A stretch of DNA of 45,484 nt from Halomonas halmophila (GTDB taxonomy: Bacteria > Pseudomonadota > Gammaproteobacteria > Pseudomonadales > Halomonadaceae): contig NZ_BJOC01000031.1 of the NCBI RefSeq assembly GCF_006540005.1, positions 1 through 45,484 on the forward strand, given 5' to 3'. Below, in pieces: positions 35,954 through 45,306 of the stretch. The notes under the pieces were generated by a model. It searched no databases and was not told the DNA's origin. It was given only the letters and a program-made list of their open reading frames with translations. Position 1 is the stretch's first letter. Each line of letters begins with the position of its first letter. Both the position numbers and the translations under genes were made by a program.

Positions 35954-36829
35954 ATGACGGATCAGATACAACGTTTTCTCTTCGATAATACCAACGTGCG
36001 CGGTGAGGTCGTCTCGCTTCAGCAGGCTTATGCCGAGGTGGTCGAGCGGCATGACTATCCGCCGGCGGTGACGCGTCAGCTGGGTGAGCTGCTGTCGGCA
36101 GTTGCGCTGCTGACCGAGACCATCAAGCTGAATGGCACCATGAGCATCGAAGTGCGCGGCAAGGGGGCGCTGTCCCTGTTGATGGCGGAGTCCAATCCCG
36201 GCGGCGAGCTGCGTGCCATTGCCCAGCTCGACGAGAATGCCGCGATTCCGGATGAAAACGCCGGCTTTGCCGAGCTGCTCGGAGAGGGGCAGATCACCAT
36301 CACGCTGGATCCCGACGAGGGCCGTCGCTATCAGGGCATCGTCACCCTGGAACAGGACAATCTGGCCGGATGTCTGGAAGATTACTTCAGCCGTTCCGAA
36401 CAGCTGCCCACCCGCCTGTGGCTGGCGGCGGACGATCAGCGCTGCGCCGGCGTCATGCTGCAACGCCTGCCGGACGAGTCGTTGAATCAGGATGAGGACG
36501 CCTGGGAGCGTATGGTTCACCTCACCGACACCCTGAAGAACGACGAGTTGCTGTCGCTGGAGCACCATGAGCTGCTGCATCGGCTCTTCCATGAAGAGCA
36601 GGTGCGTGTCTTCGATCCCAAGGCACTGCACTTTTCCTGCAACTGTTCGCGGGAACGCATTGCCAGTGCGCTGTTGACGCTGGGAGAGGAGGAGTTGCGC
36701 GATATCCTGGCCGAGCAGGGCGGTATCGCCACCCAGTGCCATTTCTGCAACACCCGCTATGAATTCACCGCGGCCGAAGTCGACGCCATGCTGGAGGATC
36801 CGTCAGCGGAGCCGCCGACGGTTCATTAG
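35954..36829 (+). CDS. hslO: Redox-regulated chaperone Hsp33
   Basis: 291 residues, nearly the E. coli length. Hsp33 is a cytoplasmic holdase activated by oxidation through a zinc centre. The four zinc cysteines are present: 'CNCSRERI' (229 and 231) and 'CHFC' (262 and 265). N-terminal '[20 protein letters not shown]' and '[20 protein letters not shown]' are typical. I chose ATG 35954, where similarity begins. It is separated from hslR by 165 bp containing two repeat tracts. A GCTTCCC/GGGAAGC hairpin (36830-36853) follows the stop. Confidence 0.95.
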   Translation: MTDQIQRFLFDNTNVRGEVVSLQQAYAEVVERHDYPPAVTRQLGELLSAVALLTETIKLNGTMSIEVRGKGALSLLMAESNPGGELRAIAQLDENAAIPDENAGFAELLGEGQITITLDPDEGRRYQGIVTLEQDNLAGCLEDYFSRSEQLPTRLWLAADDQRCAGVMLQRLPDESLNQDEDAWERMVHLTDTLKNDELLSLEHHELLHRLFHEEQVRVFDPKALHFSCNCSRERIASALLTLGEEELRDILAEQGGIATQCHFCNTRYEFTAAEVDAMLEDPSAEPPTVH

Positions 36830-36853
36830 GCTTCCCTCGGTATCTTGGGAAGC
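36830..36853 (+). terminator. Hairpin after hslO
   Basis: GCTTCCC and GGGAAGC around a ten-base loop, starting at the hslO stop. There is no T-run. Confidence 0.45.
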
Positions 36854-37253
36854 TGCCTGCGCTCGGTGTGGTCTTCCGCCCCAGCCTGGTCTGTGGTGTG
36901 GGCAGGGTGGCGTGTATGAAAACTACCGATAGTGGCGACTTTGTCATGCAAGTTGCCGGCGCGGCCCGTGTTCTGTCTTCATCCTCGAGCAGGCTGTGCG
37001 GGGCGGGCCGGCATCGGGGTGGATCATGAGGTGATCGGGCTTGATGTAGTAGGAAAACTACATGAACGTCGGGCAATGTCGGCGTTTCCCGCCGCACGGG
37101 TTTTTGCCATAATGCGCGCACTCATCCTTCAGCGGGTGTTGCCCAAGACGAGACGGGTAACCGCATGCGACGCCTGCAGGATGGGCTGAGACGCGTCCAG
37201 GAAGACGCCCGGCAAACCGAGAGAGAATTGGCCGCAAGGCCCCAGGAATCGAC
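36854..37253 (+). promoter_or_regulatory. Upstream region of pckA, with palindrome and candidate -10
   Basis: No gene is seen in these 400 bp. They contain a CATAAT -10-like hexamer (37108-37113) with only a weak -35, and an operator-like palindrome at 37044-37063. An AGGAA ribosome-binding site lies just before the pckA ATG. Confidence 0.5.
37044..37063. promoter_or_regulatory. Palindromic operator candidate upstream of pckA (HexR-like)
   Basis: ATGTAGT-AGGAAA-ACTACAT, seven-base perfect arms, 45 bp upstream of the candidate -10. The half-sites resemble the TGTART/AYTACA pattern I recall for HexR, a regulator of central carbon metabolism including pckA in gammaproteobacteria, but the spacer appears one base longer than in that consensus. 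Confidence 0.5.
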
Positions 37254-38834
37254 ATGACCACGACTCAAGCCGTCCCCGCAACTGCCAGCACGCAGCCCGC
37301 CATTGCCCATGTCAATCTGAGCAGCGCCGAGTTGATCGAGCGTGCCGTGGCCAATGGTGAAGGCCGTCTGGCGGCCAATGGTGCCTTGGTGGTGAATACC
37401 GGTGAGCGTACCGGTCGTTCCCCAACGGATCGTTTCATCGTCGACGAGCCGTCCACCAGCGGCAAGATCGACTGGGGCAGTGTCAATCGCCCCTTCGATG
37501 CGGACAAGTTCAGTGCCCTCTGGGAGCGTGTCGAGGCGTATCTCAACGCCCGCGAGCGCTACGTCTCCGAGCTGCATGTCGGCAGTGATCCGGTGCACTA
37601 TCTGCCGGTCAAGGTGACCACCGAAACGGCCTGGCACAATCTCTTCGGCCGCACCATGTTCGTGCGCCCCGAGCTCTACAACCCGGCGACCAAGGGTGAG
37701 TGGACCATCCTCAACGCGCCCTTCTTCGAGTGCGATCCGGCCCGCGACGGCACCAACTCGGAAGGCACGGTGATCATCAACTTCGCCGAGCAGAAGGTGC
37801 TGATCGCCGGCATGCGCTACGCCGGCGAGATGAAGAAGGCGATGTTCTCGGTGCAGAACTTCCTGCTGCCGGACGCCGACGTGCTGCCCATGCACTGCAG
37901 TGCCAATGTCGGCGAGGATGGCGAGACCACGCTGTTCTTCGGCCTGTCGGGCACCGGCAAGACCACCCTGTCCGCCGATCCGGCACGCTACCTGATCGGT
38001 GATGATGAGCACGGCTGGGGTGTGGGTACCGTCTTCAACGTGGAAGGCGGTTGCTATGCCAAGTGCATCGATCTGTCCGAGCAGAATGAGCCGGTCATCT
38101 GGAATGCCATCCAGTTCGGCACCGTGCTCGAGAACGTGGTGCTCGATGATCGCCGCCAGCCGGATTACGCCGATGGCAGCCTGACGCAGAACTCGCGGGC
38201 CGCTTATCCGCTCGAGCATGTCGAGAAGCGTGTCCCCGAGAACCGGGCCGGCGAGCCCAATGCCATCGTCTTCCTGACCTGCGACATGAGCGGGGTGCTG
38301 CCGCCGGTGTCGGTGCTGTCCAAGGAAGCCGCGGCCTATCATTTCCTGTCCGGCTATACCGCCAAGGTGGGCTCCACCGAAATGGGCGCCTCCGAGGGGC
38401 TGGCCGCGACCTTCTCGACCTGTTTCGGGGCGCCATTCTTCCCGCGTCCGGCGCGCGAGTACGCCGATCTGCTGATCAAGCGCGTCGCCGAGCAGGATGC
38501 CCAGGTCTACCTGGTCAACACCGGCTGGACCGGTGGCGCCTATGGCGAGGGTGGCGCGCGCTTCGCGATTCCCACGACCCGCGCCATCATTCATGCCATC
38601 CAGACGGGCATGCTGCGCGATGTAGAAACCAAGCGCATCGCCGGCCTCAACCTGGATGTGCCGACCGCCGTGCCGGGTGTCGAGACGCGCCTGCTCGACC
38701 CGCGTGAAACCTGGTCCGATCAGGCGGCCTATGACCGTCACCTGCATGAGCTGGCCGCCAAGTTCGTCGACAACTTCAGGAAGTTCGACGGGGTCAGCGA
38801 GGCCATCGTGCAGGCCGGTCCGCAGATCGACTGA
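37254..38834 (+). CDS. pckA: Phosphoenolpyruvate carboxykinase (ATP)
   Basis: 526 residues, the ATP-dependent type. It converts oxaloacetate to phosphoenolpyruvate, the first step of gluconeogenesis. Visible are '[19 protein letters not shown]', '[20 protein letters not shown]', the P-loop '[14 protein letters not shown]' (230-243), the metal-binding 'LIGDDEHGW', '[11 protein letters not shown]' and '[15 protein letters not shown]'. The Lys, His and Asp ligands of the active site lie in these segments. The N-terminal ten residues are Thr/Ala-rich and variable. It is monocistronic, with a likely terminator at 38869. Confidence 0.96.
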   Translation: MTTTQAVPATASTQPAIAHVNLSSAELIERAVANGEGRLAANGALVVNTGERTGRSPTDRFIVDEPSTSGKIDWGSVNRPFDADKFSALWERVEAYLNARERYVSELHVGSDPVHYLPVKVTTETAWHNLFGRTMFVRPELYNPATKGEWTILNAPFFECDPARDGTNSEGTVIINFAEQKVLIAGMRYAGEMKKAMFSVQNFLLPDADVLPMHCSANVGEDGETTLFFGLSGTGKTTLSADPARYLIGDDEHGWGVGTVFNVEGGCYAKCIDLSEQNEPVIWNAIQFGTVLENVVLDDRRQPDYADGSLTQNSRAAYPLEHVEKRVPENRAGEPNAIVFLTCDMSGVLPPVSVLSKEAAAYHFLSGYTAKVGSTEMGASEGLAATFSTCFGAPFFPRPAREYADLLIKRVAEQDAQVYLVNTGWTGGAYGEGGARFAIPTTRAIIHAIQTGMLRDVETKRIAGLNLDVPTAVPGVETRLLDPRETWSDQAAYDRHLHELAAKFVDNFRKFDGVSEAIVQAGPQID

Positions 38835-38868
38835 GTCGACTCGTGAACCCTCGGGGCGCCCGGGAGTC

Positions 38869-38900
38869 GAAAGCGGGGAAGGGTGACCTTCTCCGCTTTC
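38869..38900 (+). terminator. Terminator-like hairpin after pckA
   Basis: GAAAGCGG pairs with CCGCTTTC, extended by GAAGG/CCTTC, 34 bp after the pckA stop. A short TTG follows. Confidence 0.5.
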
Positions 38901-38943
38901 TTGCGTGAGGGGTTCGGCCATCTACCGAACGAGGAGCCATACC

Positions 38944-39441
38944 ATGCAGCGTCGTCATTTTCTTGGCCTGCTGGGGCTGGGCGGGCTTGCTGGCCTGGCG
39001 CCGGGCATTGCCAGTGCCCGGCCCAAGCCGGATCTGTCCGCCGCCCCGGGGCTGGAGCCCCTGGAGCTGAGTGAAGCCGAATGGCGTGACAGGCTCTCCG
39101 ACGAAGAGTTCGAGGTGCTGCGCGAAGCCGGCACCGAACCGGCCTTTTCCAGCCCGCTGGACCAGGAGAACCGCGAGGGCACCTATCACTGTGCCGGCTG
39201 CGATCTGCCGCTGTTCGAGAGTCACATGAAGTATGACTCCGGCACCGGCTGGCCGAGCTTCTTCACCCACATCGAGGGCCATCTGCTGGATGAGCTGGAT
39301 CTGGTCTTGCTGATCCCGCGAACCGAGTATCACTGCGCACGCTGTGGTGGCCACCAGGGTCATGTGTTCGATGATGGCCCCGAGCCCACCGGTCTGCGTT
39401 GGTGCAACAATGGCCTGGCACTGACCTTCAAACCGGCTTGA
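38944..39441 (+). CDS. msrB: Exported peptide-methionine (R)-S-oxide reductase
   Basis: 165 residues from ATG 38944, behind GAGGAG. It reduces methionine-R-sulfoxide in proteins. The N-terminus 'MQRRHFLGLLGLGGLAGLAP' with 'GIASA' looks like a twin-arginine (Tat) signal peptide, so the enzyme is probably periplasmic. The catalytic domain has two zinc CxxC pairs ('CAGC', 'CARC'), 'SGTGWPSFF' and the catalytic cysteine in 'LRWCNNGLALTF' (Cys154), where many relatives read RYC(I/V)NS. The leuA leader begins only 40 bp after the stop. An MsrQ/MsrP-type electron donor is not in view. Confidence 0.92.
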   Translation: MQRRHFLGLLGLGGLAGLAPGIASARPKPDLSAAPGLEPLELSEAEWRDRLSDEEFEVLREAGTEPAFSSPLDQENREGTYHCAGCDLPLFESHMKYDSGTGWPSFFTHIEGHLLDELDLVLLIPRTEYHCARCGGHQGHVFDDGPEPTGLRWCNNGLALTFKPA

Positions 39442-39445
39442 TGGC

Positions 39446-39451
39446 TTGACA
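39446..39451 (+). promoter_or_regulatory. Consensus -35 box (TTGACA) before the leu leader
   Basis: A perfect TTGACA five bases after the msrB stop. The matching -10 would lie at about 39469-39475 (TTTTCT or TTTCTA, a poor match), putting the transcript start close to the leader ATG at 39481, so the leader peptide may have almost no 5' untranslated region. Confidence 0.5.
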
Positions 39452-39480
39452 TCCGGTCCCGCGCCTGATTTTCTAGACAC

Positions 39481-39537
39481 ATGAACATGAATCGCGCCAA
39501 CCTCGTTCTCGACCTACGACTACTAGCCCGCCGCTGA
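39481..39537 (+). CDS. Leucine-rich leader peptide of leuA
   Basis: An 18-residue frame, [18 protein letters not shown], containing five leucine codons, three of them the rare CTA, in a GC-rich genome. It sits between a TTGACA box and leuA and is followed by attenuator-type hairpins. This is the classical layout of amino-acid attenuation: ribosome stalling at Leu codons when charged tRNA-Leu is scarce. A second in-frame ATG at 39487 is an alternative start; neither has a clear ribosome-binding site. Confidence 0.75.
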   Translation: MNMNRANLVLDLRLLARR

Positions 39538-39717
39538 GCGCGCCGGGCGACGTTGATGTCGCCCATTCGTACGTCGACAACGAGGTTGCAGCATGTTCAT
39601 CGCCATACCCAATGCCCAGATTCCCGCCTTTCGTGACGCATCCGTCTGCCGCTGCGCAACGTCTGGTGAAGTGTCCTGCGCCCCGCTTGCCTTTCGGCAG
39701 GCGGGGCGTTGTCATTT
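39499..39717 (+). promoter_or_regulatory. leuA attenuator: competing pairings and terminator hairpin
   Basis: The leader coding segment AACCTCGTTCTCGAC (39499-39513) pairs at 14 of 15 positions with GTCGACAACGAGGTT (39573-39587). Between them GGGCGAC/GTCGCCC (39545-39564) forms a hairpin. A strong terminator-like stem, CGCCCCGCTTGCC with GGCAGGCGGGGCG (39679-39708) and loop TTTC, is followed by TTGTCATTT about 40 bp before leuA. The exact switch between the structures cannot be settled by eye. Confidence 0.65.
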
Positions 39718-39749
39718 GGAACCGTCAATGTCTCAGGGAGAACGCCGCC

Positions 39750-41456
39750 ATGATGCTCGATAATCCTTCCACCAAGTACCGCCCGTTCGTGGGCGTCGAC
39801 CTGCCGGACCGACAGTGGCCGAGCCGGCGCATTGAGGCGCCGCCCCAGTGGTGTGCGGTCGACCTGCGTGATGGCAACCAGGCGTTGATCGATCCCATGG
39901 ACCAGGAGCGCAAGCAGCGCCTGTTCGACCTGCTGGTCAGGATCGGCTTCAAGCAGATCGAGGTGGGCTTTCCCTCGGCCTCGCAGACCGATTTCGATTT
40001 CGTGCGCTCCCTGATCGACAACGACAAGGTGCCCGAGGATGTGCACATCCAGGTGCTGACCCAGGCGCGCCCGCATCTGATCGATCGCACCTTCGAGGCC
40101 CTGAAGGGCGCCAGAAACGCCATCGTGCATGTCTACAACGCTACGGATCCGGTATTTCGGCGCGTGGTGTTCAACGTCAACCAGGCCGAGTGCGTGCAGA
40201 TCGCCGTGGATGCCACGACGCGCATCCGCGAGCACATGGCGGCCGCGCCGGAGACCCACTGGACCTTCCAGTATTCGCCGGAGCTGTTCTCGACCACCGA
40301 GATGGACTTCGCCGTGGAAATCGTCGATGCGGTGTCGGCCACCTACGAGCCCACCAGCGAAAAGCCGATGATCGTCAACCTGCCGGCCACCGTGGAGTGC
40401 GCGACCCCCAACAACTATGCCGACCAGATCGAGTGGTTCTGCCGCCACGTGGCCAGGCGCGACTGTCTGATCGTCAGCGTGCACCCGCACAATGACCGGG
40501 GGACCGGTGTCGCGGCCGCCGAGCTGGCGGTCATGGGCGGTGCCGACCGTATCGAGGGCTGCCTGTTCGGCAACGGGGAACGCACCGGCAATGTCGATCT
40601 GGTCACCCTGGCCATGAACCTCTATACCCAGGGCGTGCATCCGCAGCTGGACTTCTCGAACATCACGCCGGTCATGCGCGAGGTCGAGTACTGCAACCAG
40701 CTGCCGGTGCACCCGCGCCACCCCTATGTCGGCGACCTGGTCTTCACGGCCTTCTCGGGCTCGCATCAGGATGCCATCAAGAAGGGCATGGCGGCACGCC
40801 GCGAGGATCCGGACGGTGTCTGGGCGGTTCCCTACCTGCCGATCGACCCGCTCGACGTGGGGCGCAGCTATGAGGCCGTGATCCGCGTCAACAGCCAGTC
40901 CGGCAAGGGCGGGGTGTCCTATCTGCTCGAAGAGGAACACGGCATCGAGCTGCCGCGTCGCCTGTCCATCGAGTTCAGTCAGGTGGTGCAGGAAGTCGCC
41001 GACCGGCTCGGCAAGGAAATCACGTCCGAGATGATCTATCAGGCCTTCCGTGACGAATACCTGGAGAAGAACCAGCCATTCGCCCTGGCCAGCCATCGCA
41101 TGTCCTCCGAGCCCGACAGCCCGGTAGTCAATCTCGAGGCAACCATCGAGGAAGGCGGCGAACGGCGCACCATCCAGGGGCAGGGCAATGGCCCGCTGGC
41201 CGCCTTCGTCAAGTCGCTGGTCGCCGAAGGCCACGACGTCGAGATCATCGACTACCACGAGCACTCGCGGGGGCAGGGCTCCGACGCCGAGGCCATCGCC
41301 TATGTCGAGGTGCGCATCAACGGCGAAGCCGTGTTCGGCGTCGGTACCGACGAAAGCATCACCAGCGCCTCGATCAAGGGCGTACTCAGCGCCATCAATC
41401 GCCAGCTCTCCAACGAAGCCCCGGCACCCAATGTGACGGTGGAAACGCTGGCCTGA
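39750..41456 (+). CDS. leuA: 2-isopropylmalate synthase (long, Pseudomonas-type LeuA)
   Basis: 568 residues from ATG 39750, behind GGGAGA. It condenses 2-ketoisovalerate with acetyl-CoA, the first committed step of leucine synthesis. '[20 protein letters not shown]' and '[18 protein letters not shown]' are typical of the longer LeuA subgroup found in Pseudomonas and Actinobacteria. Metal ligands lie in 'DLRDGNQ' and '[11 protein letters not shown]'; the C-terminal regulatory domain ('[30 protein letters not shown]' in parts, '[19 protein letters not shown]') binds leucine for feedback inhibition. It stands alone rather than with leuBCD, under a leader peptide/attenuator. It converges with epmB. 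Confidence 0.95.
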   Translation: MMLDNPSTKYRPFVGVDLPDRQWPSRRIEAPPQWCAVDLRDGNQALIDPMDQERKQRLFDLLVRIGFKQIEVGFPSASQTDFDFVRSLIDNDKVPEDVHIQVLTQARPHLIDRTFEALKGARNAIVHVYNATDPVFRRVVFNVNQAECVQIAVDATTRIREHMAAAPETHWTFQYSPELFSTTEMDFAVEIVDAVSATYEPTSEKPMIVNLPATVECATPNNYADQIEWFCRHVARRDCLIVSVHPHNDRGTGVAAAELAVMGGADRIEGCLFGNGERTGNVDLVTLAMNLYTQGVHPQLDFSNITPVMREVEYCNQLPVHPRHPYVGDLVFTAFSGSHQDAIKKGMAARREDPDGVWAVPYLPIDPLDVGRSYEAVIRVNSQSGKGGVSYLLEEEHGIELPRRLSIEFSQVVQEVADRLGKEITSEMIYQAFRDEYLEKNQPFALASHRMSSEPDSPVVNLEATIEEGGERRTIQGQGNGPLAAFVKSLVAEGHDVEIIDYHEHSRGQGSDAEAIAYVEVRINGEAVFGVGTDESITSASIKGVLSAINRQLSNEAPAPNVTVETLA

Positions 41457-41477
41457 GCCCTGAGAGATGCGGCTACG

Positions 41478-41561
41478 CCGCTAGAAGAAGGAAGACCGGC
41501 GCTTCGCGCCTTGAAGAGGGAAGAGGAACCGCTATCCTGGCTTCTTCCTTCTTCATAGCGG
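41478..41561. repeat. Nested palindromic polypurine element between leuA and epmB
   Basis: CCGCTAGAAGAAGGAAGA (41478-41495) is matched, with one inserted base, by TCTTCCTTCTTC-A-TAGCGG (41543-41561). Inside is GGCGC-TTC-GCGCC (41498-41510) and a GAAGAGGGAAG word; just before it is GCGGC-TAC-GCCGC (41469-41481). The right arm overlaps the epmB stop codon. It probably ends transcription from both converging genes. The core 41490-41530 recurs at 45368-45407. Confidence 0.75.
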
Positions 41562-42569
41562 TGTCTTGCTGGCTTCGCCGGGGATTTCCCTGACCAGCCT
41601 CGGCATCAAAAAGCCCGGCAGGGTCGTGCGCAGTTCGGCGACCAGGCTGCGTGCGGTGTCGTCGTCGATGTCGAAGTGAGCGGCGCCTTCCACCGGGTCC
41701 AGCACGTGCAGGTAGTAGGGCAGGATGTCGGCTTCGAAGAGTCGTTCGGACAGCTCGGCCAGGGTCGTTACCGAGTCGTTGACGCCGCTGAGCAGGACGC
41801 TCTGGTTGAGCAGGGTCACGCCGGCCTGGCGGAGTCGCTGGCACGCCGAGATGACGCTGTCGTCAATCTCCGCGGGGTGATTGATGTGCAGCACCATGAC
41901 CTTCTGCAGGCGAGTCCTGCCGAGCCAGTCCAGCAGGGCGTCATCGATGCGGTCCGGGATGACCACGGGCAGCCGTGTGTGCAGCCGCAGTCGTTTCAGA
42001 TGCGGAATGGCCTCGAGCTGGTCCACCAGCCAGCCCAGCTGGCGGTCATTGGCCGCCAGGGGGTCGCCGCCGGACAGGATGGCTTCCCGGATGCTGGTGT
42101 CCTGGCGCAGGTAGTCCAGGGTGTCGGCCCACTGGGCGCGCGAGGGGGCGTTTTCCTCATAGGGGAAGTGGCGTCGAAAGCAGTAGCGACAGTTGATGGC
42201 ACAGGCCGGGCTGGTGATCAGCAGGACGCGCCCGGCGTACTTGTGGATCAAGCCGCGGCGGGCGGTGTGCTCGCGTTCTTCCAGGGGGTCGCTGACGAAG
42301 CCGGGGGTCTGCTGTTGTTCGGCCTCCAGCGGCAGCACTTGGCGCAGCAGGGGGTCATGCGGGTCGCCCGGGCGCATGCGCGACAGGTAGGCTTCCGGTA
42401 CACGCACCTCGAACAGGGCATGGCCGGCCTCGGCGCCGGGCCACCACTGCGCGTCGAGCGCCAGGCGGCGACACAGCTCGCGGGGGTCGCGAATGGCATG
42501 GGCCAGCTGCCGCTGCCAGGTGTCTGCCGAGCCATGGCGCTGCAAAGGGATGGGGCTTCGGGTTATCAT
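41553..42569 (-). CDS. epmB: EF-P (R)-beta-lysine-forming lysine 2,3-aminomutase
   Basis: 338 residues from ATG 42569 (a GTG three codons earlier at 42578 is possible). A radical SAM, PLP-dependent enzyme that converts L-lysine to (R)-beta-lysine for EF-P modification. The cluster motif is 'CAINCRYC' (Cys123, 127, 130), with '[13 protein letters not shown]', '[15 protein letters not shown]', '[11 protein letters not shown]', '[17 protein letters not shown]' and '[17 protein letters not shown]' as in E. coli EpmB; the short length excludes catabolic lysine aminomutase. It is divergent from efp, 109 bp away. Confidence 0.94.
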   Translation of the reverse strand: MITRSPIPLQRHGSADTWQRQLAHAIRDPRELCRRLALDAQWWPGAEAGHALFEVRVPEAYLSRMRPGDPHDPLLRQVLPLEAEQQQTPGFVSDPLEEREHTARRGLIHKYAGRVLLITSPACAINCRYCFRRHFPYEENAPSRAQWADTLDYLRQDTSIREAILSGGDPLAANDRQLGWLVDQLEAIPHLKRLRLHTRLPVVIPDRIDDALLDWLGRTRLQKVMVLHINHPAEIDDSVISACQRLRQAGVTLLNQSVLLSGVNDSVTTLAELSERLFEADILPYYLHVLDPVEGAAHFDIDDDTARSLVAELRTTLPGFLMPRLVREIPGEASKTPL

Positions 42570-42677
42570 GCGCGACACCTATCGAGGCGAGCGAGGGGGC
42601 AACCCTCGACCACTATCATTTGCTTGCTCGCGCCCGGGAGCATCATGCCCGGCGCGACGGAATATGGAATCACTCTC

Positions 42678-43244
42678 ATGGCGAATTATTCTACCAATGA
42701 ATTCAAGGGCGGTCTGAAGGTCATGCTGGATGGTGACCCCTGCGCCATTCTCGAGAATGACTACGTCAAGCCCGGCAAGGGCCAGGCCTTCAATCGCGTC
42801 AAGCTGCGCAACCTGATGACAGGCCGTGTCTGGGAGCGCACCTTCAAGTCCGGCGAGTCGCTGGAAGCCGCCGATGTGCTCGAGCTCGACATGGAGTATC
42901 TGTATACCGATGGCGAGATGTGGTACTTCATGCTCAGTGACGGCTCCTTCGAGCAGTACCCGGTGGAGAGGAAGGCGCTGGGCGAGACCGAAAAGTGGCT
43001 CAAGGAGCAGGTGGTCTACACGGTGACCCTGTGGAATGACAATGTCATCAATGTCACGCCGCCCAACTTCCTCGACTTGGAGGTCGTACAGACCGACCCC
43101 GGCCTGAAGGGCGATACCGCCCAGGGCGGCTCCAAGCCGGCCACGCTCTCTTCGGGTGCCGTGGCGCGCGTGCCGCTGTTCATCAACGAGGGCGAAGTCC
43201 TGAAGATTGATACGCGGACGGGCGAGTACGTCGGCCGCGCTTGA
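42678..43244 (+). CDS. efp: Translation elongation factor P
   Basis: 188 residues, the same as E. coli EF-P. It relieves ribosome stalling at polyproline stretches. The modification loop is 'VKPGKGQAF' with Lys34, the residue that receives beta-lysine from EpmA. KOW-like N-terminal and two OB domains follow ('[18 protein letters not shown]', '[20 protein letters not shown]' and '[16 protein letters not shown]'). Adjacent epmA and epmB show that this EF-P uses beta-lysylation. Confidence 0.97.
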   Translation: MANYSTNEFKGGLKVMLDGDPCAILENDYVKPGKGQAFNRVKLRNLMTGRVWERTFKSGESLEAADVLELDMEYLYTDGEMWYFMLSDGSFEQYPVERKALGETEKWLKEQVVYTVTLWNDNVINVTPPNFLDLEVVQTDPGLKGDTAQGGSKPATLSSGAVARVPLFINEGEVLKIDTRTGEYVGRA

Positions 43245-43393
43245 TTTCGGGCCCTTCCTACGCTCGCTCATACGGCGTTGACTCCTGGGGGCGGCTTGCT
43301 CATTTAGCGCTGCTAAACTCCGCCGCCTTACCCATGAGTCGCCTTGTCTGAGCATCGCTCGGAGAGGGCGCTAGCTGGGCGGGACTCGCCTGC

Positions 43394-43425
43394 AAGGCCA
43401 CATTCTTTCGGGTGTGGCCTTTGTC
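43394..43425 (+). terminator. Hairpin between efp and epmA
   Basis: AAGGCCACA pairs with TGTGGCCTT around a ten-base loop, followed by TGTC. It would limit read-through from efp into epmA; the epmA ribosome-binding site (GGAGG) lies just downstream. Confidence 0.5.
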
Positions 43426-43444
43426 GTCTCTGGAGGAAACATAG

Positions 43445-44419
43445 ATGTCGATGGATTGGCGGCCCTCGGCCGATATCGAGACGTTGCGCGAGCGCGCGCG
43501 GTTGATTGGGGAGGTGCGGGCCTTCTTCGCCGAGCGCGGGGTCATGGAAGTGGAAACACCGGTGCTCGGCCGGGCGGGCAGCACGGATGTGCATCTGGCC
43601 TCCCTGCATTGCACAGCCACCACGCCGGCGGGGCGGCAGCCACTGTGGCTGCAGACCTCGCCGGAGTTCCACATGAAGCGCCTGCTGGCCGCCGGCAGCG
43701 GGCCGATCTTCCAGCTGGCCCGCAGCTTTCGGGATGGCGAGGTCGGCTCGCGTCACAATCTCGAGTTCACCATGCTGGAGTGGTATCGGCCGGGGCTCGA
43801 CCTGGATGGTTTGATGGCGGAGACCGAGGCGCTGATCCGCCGGCTGTTGCCAAGCGACCCCGGCGCGCTACGGCGCCATCGTTATCGTGAGCTGTTCCGC
43901 GAGGACCTGGATCTCGACCCCTTCCATGAGCCGCTCGAAGCCCTGCGCCGCCTGGCCACCGAGCGGGGCGGGCTCGATATGGCCGAGGCCTGTCGCGACG
44001 ATTGTCTCGACCTGCTGATGAGCCTTGTCATCGAACCGCGACTGGGCCGGGATGGCCTCGATGTCGTGCTGGACTACCCGGCCAGTCAGGCGGCGCTCGC
44101 CCGCCGCCATCGCGATCCGGAAGACGGCGAGTGGGTTGCCTCGCGCTTCGAGGTCTACGTGAATGGACTCGAGCTGGCCAACGGTTACGACGAGCTCACC
44201 GACGCCGAGGAGCAAGGCACTCGCTTCGCTGAAGATAACGCCGCCCGCCGCGCGGCCGGTCTGCCCGAAGTGGACGTCGACCGGCACCTGCTGGCCGCCC
44301 TCGAGGCCGGCATGCCCGAGGCCAGCGGAGTGGCCCTGGGCCTGGACCGGCTGATCCAGCTGGCGCTGGGCAAGGCCAGTGTGGCCGAGGTCATGGCCTT
44401 CGCCACGCCGCGCGCCTGA
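43445..44419 (+). CDS. epmA: EF-P--(R)-beta-lysine ligase
   Basis: 324 residues, a lysyl-tRNA synthetase-like catalytic domain without the anticodon-binding domain (E. coli EpmA/PoxA/GenX 325). It activates (R)-beta-lysine and attaches it to Lys34 of EF-P. Class II motifs are visible: motif 1 around 'VRAFFAERGVMEVETPVLGR', motif 2 'FQLARSFRDGEVGSRHNLEF' and 'TMLEWYRPG', motif 3 'GVALGLDRLIQLALG'. GGAGG nine bases before the ATG fixes the start. It converges with psd. Confidence 0.96.
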   Translation: MSMDWRPSADIETLRERARLIGEVRAFFAERGVMEVETPVLGRAGSTDVHLASLHCTATTPAGRQPLWLQTSPEFHMKRLLAAGSGPIFQLARSFRDGEVGSRHNLEFTMLEWYRPGLDLDGLMAETEALIRRLLPSDPGALRRHRYRELFREDLDLDPFHEPLEALRRLATERGGLDMAEACRDDCLDLLMSLVIEPRLGRDGLDVVLDYPASQAALARRHRDPEDGEWVASRFEVYVNGLELANGYDELTDAEEQGTRFAEDNAARRAAGLPEVDVDRHLLAALEAGMPEASGVALGLDRLIQLALGKASVAEVMAFATPRA

Positions 44420-44448
44420 GGCCTGCGCGCCGCTGAAGGTGTCGCGCG

Positions 44449-45306
44449 TCAGTCGGCGGCGTGCGCCTCGCCGCTCGTCTCGCCCAGGCGCTGGCCCATC
44501 TGCACCTTGCCGCCGGCCTCGAGGGTGTCGAAGTCCAGCGAGTCGGCGAAGGCCATGACCACGGTGGAACCCAGCTTGAAGCGCCCCATCTCGGCACCTT
44601 TCTTCAGGGTGATGGGGGTGTCGAAGCCCAGGCGCTGGACAGCGTGGCGCGGCAGGGGAGCGATCTGCCCGGCCCAGACGGTCTCGATGCCGGCGACGAT
44701 CATGGCGCCGACCAGCACCATGACCATGGGGCCGTGTTCGGTGTCGAAGTGGCAGACCAGGCGCTCGTTGCGCGCGAACAGGCCGGAGACGTGCTGTGTG
44801 GTGGCGTGGTTGACCGAGAACAGCCGGCCGGGCACATAGACCACCTCGCGCAGGGTGCCGGTCAGCGGCATGTGCACGCGGTGATAGTCGCGCGGCGACA
44901 GGTAGACCGTGGCGAAACTGCCGTGGCGATAGCGTGCCGCGGTGCTGTCGTCACCGCCCAGCAGGTCGCCGATGGTGAACTCATGCCCCTTGGCCTGGAC
45001 CAGGCGGCCCTGAGCGATGGCGCCGAATTGAGACAGGGTGCCATCCGCCGGCGACACCACACCCTGGCCCAGCGGCCGCGCGCCTTCCTTCAAGGGGCGG
45101 GTAAAGAATTCATTGAAGGACGGATAGGCACTCGACTCGGGTTGCTGCGCCTCGCTCATGTCGACCCGGAAGCGGCGAATGAAGGCCCGAATGGCCAGGT
45201 TCTTGACCGCCGTCACCCGGCAATCGGCGAGACGCCCCACCAACCGCGACAGCAGGTGGTGGGGCAGGGGGTACTGAACGAGCGCAAAGAGCTTGGATGG
45301 GGTCAC
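44449..45306 (-). CDS. psd: Phosphatidylserine decarboxylase
   Basis: 285 residues with a GTG start behind AAGGAA. It makes phosphatidylethanolamine at the inner membrane. The proenzyme self-cleaves at '[11 protein letters not shown]', turning Ser247 into the pyruvoyl cofactor and yielding a beta chain and a short alpha chain. '[13 protein letters not shown]', '[16 protein letters not shown]', 'LFSVNHAT' and '[13 protein letters not shown]' are family signatures (class I Psd). The length matches E. coli (322) less a longer terminus. Its usual neighbour rsgA would lie outside the window. Confidence 0.95.
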   Translation of the reverse strand: MTPSKLFALVQYPLPHHLLSRLVGRLADCRVTAVKNLAIRAFIRRFRVDMSEAQQPESSAYPSFNEFFTRPLKEGARPLGQGVVSPADGTLSQFGAIAQGRLVQAKGHEFTIGDLLGGDDSTAARYRHGSFATVYLSPRDYHRVHMPLTGTLREVVYVPGRLFSVNHATTQHVSGLFARNERLVCHFDTEHGPMVMVLVGAMIVAGIETVWAGQIAPLPRHAVQRLGFDTPITLKKGAEMGRFKLGSTVVMAFADSLDFDTLEAGGKVQMGQRLGETSGEAHAAD

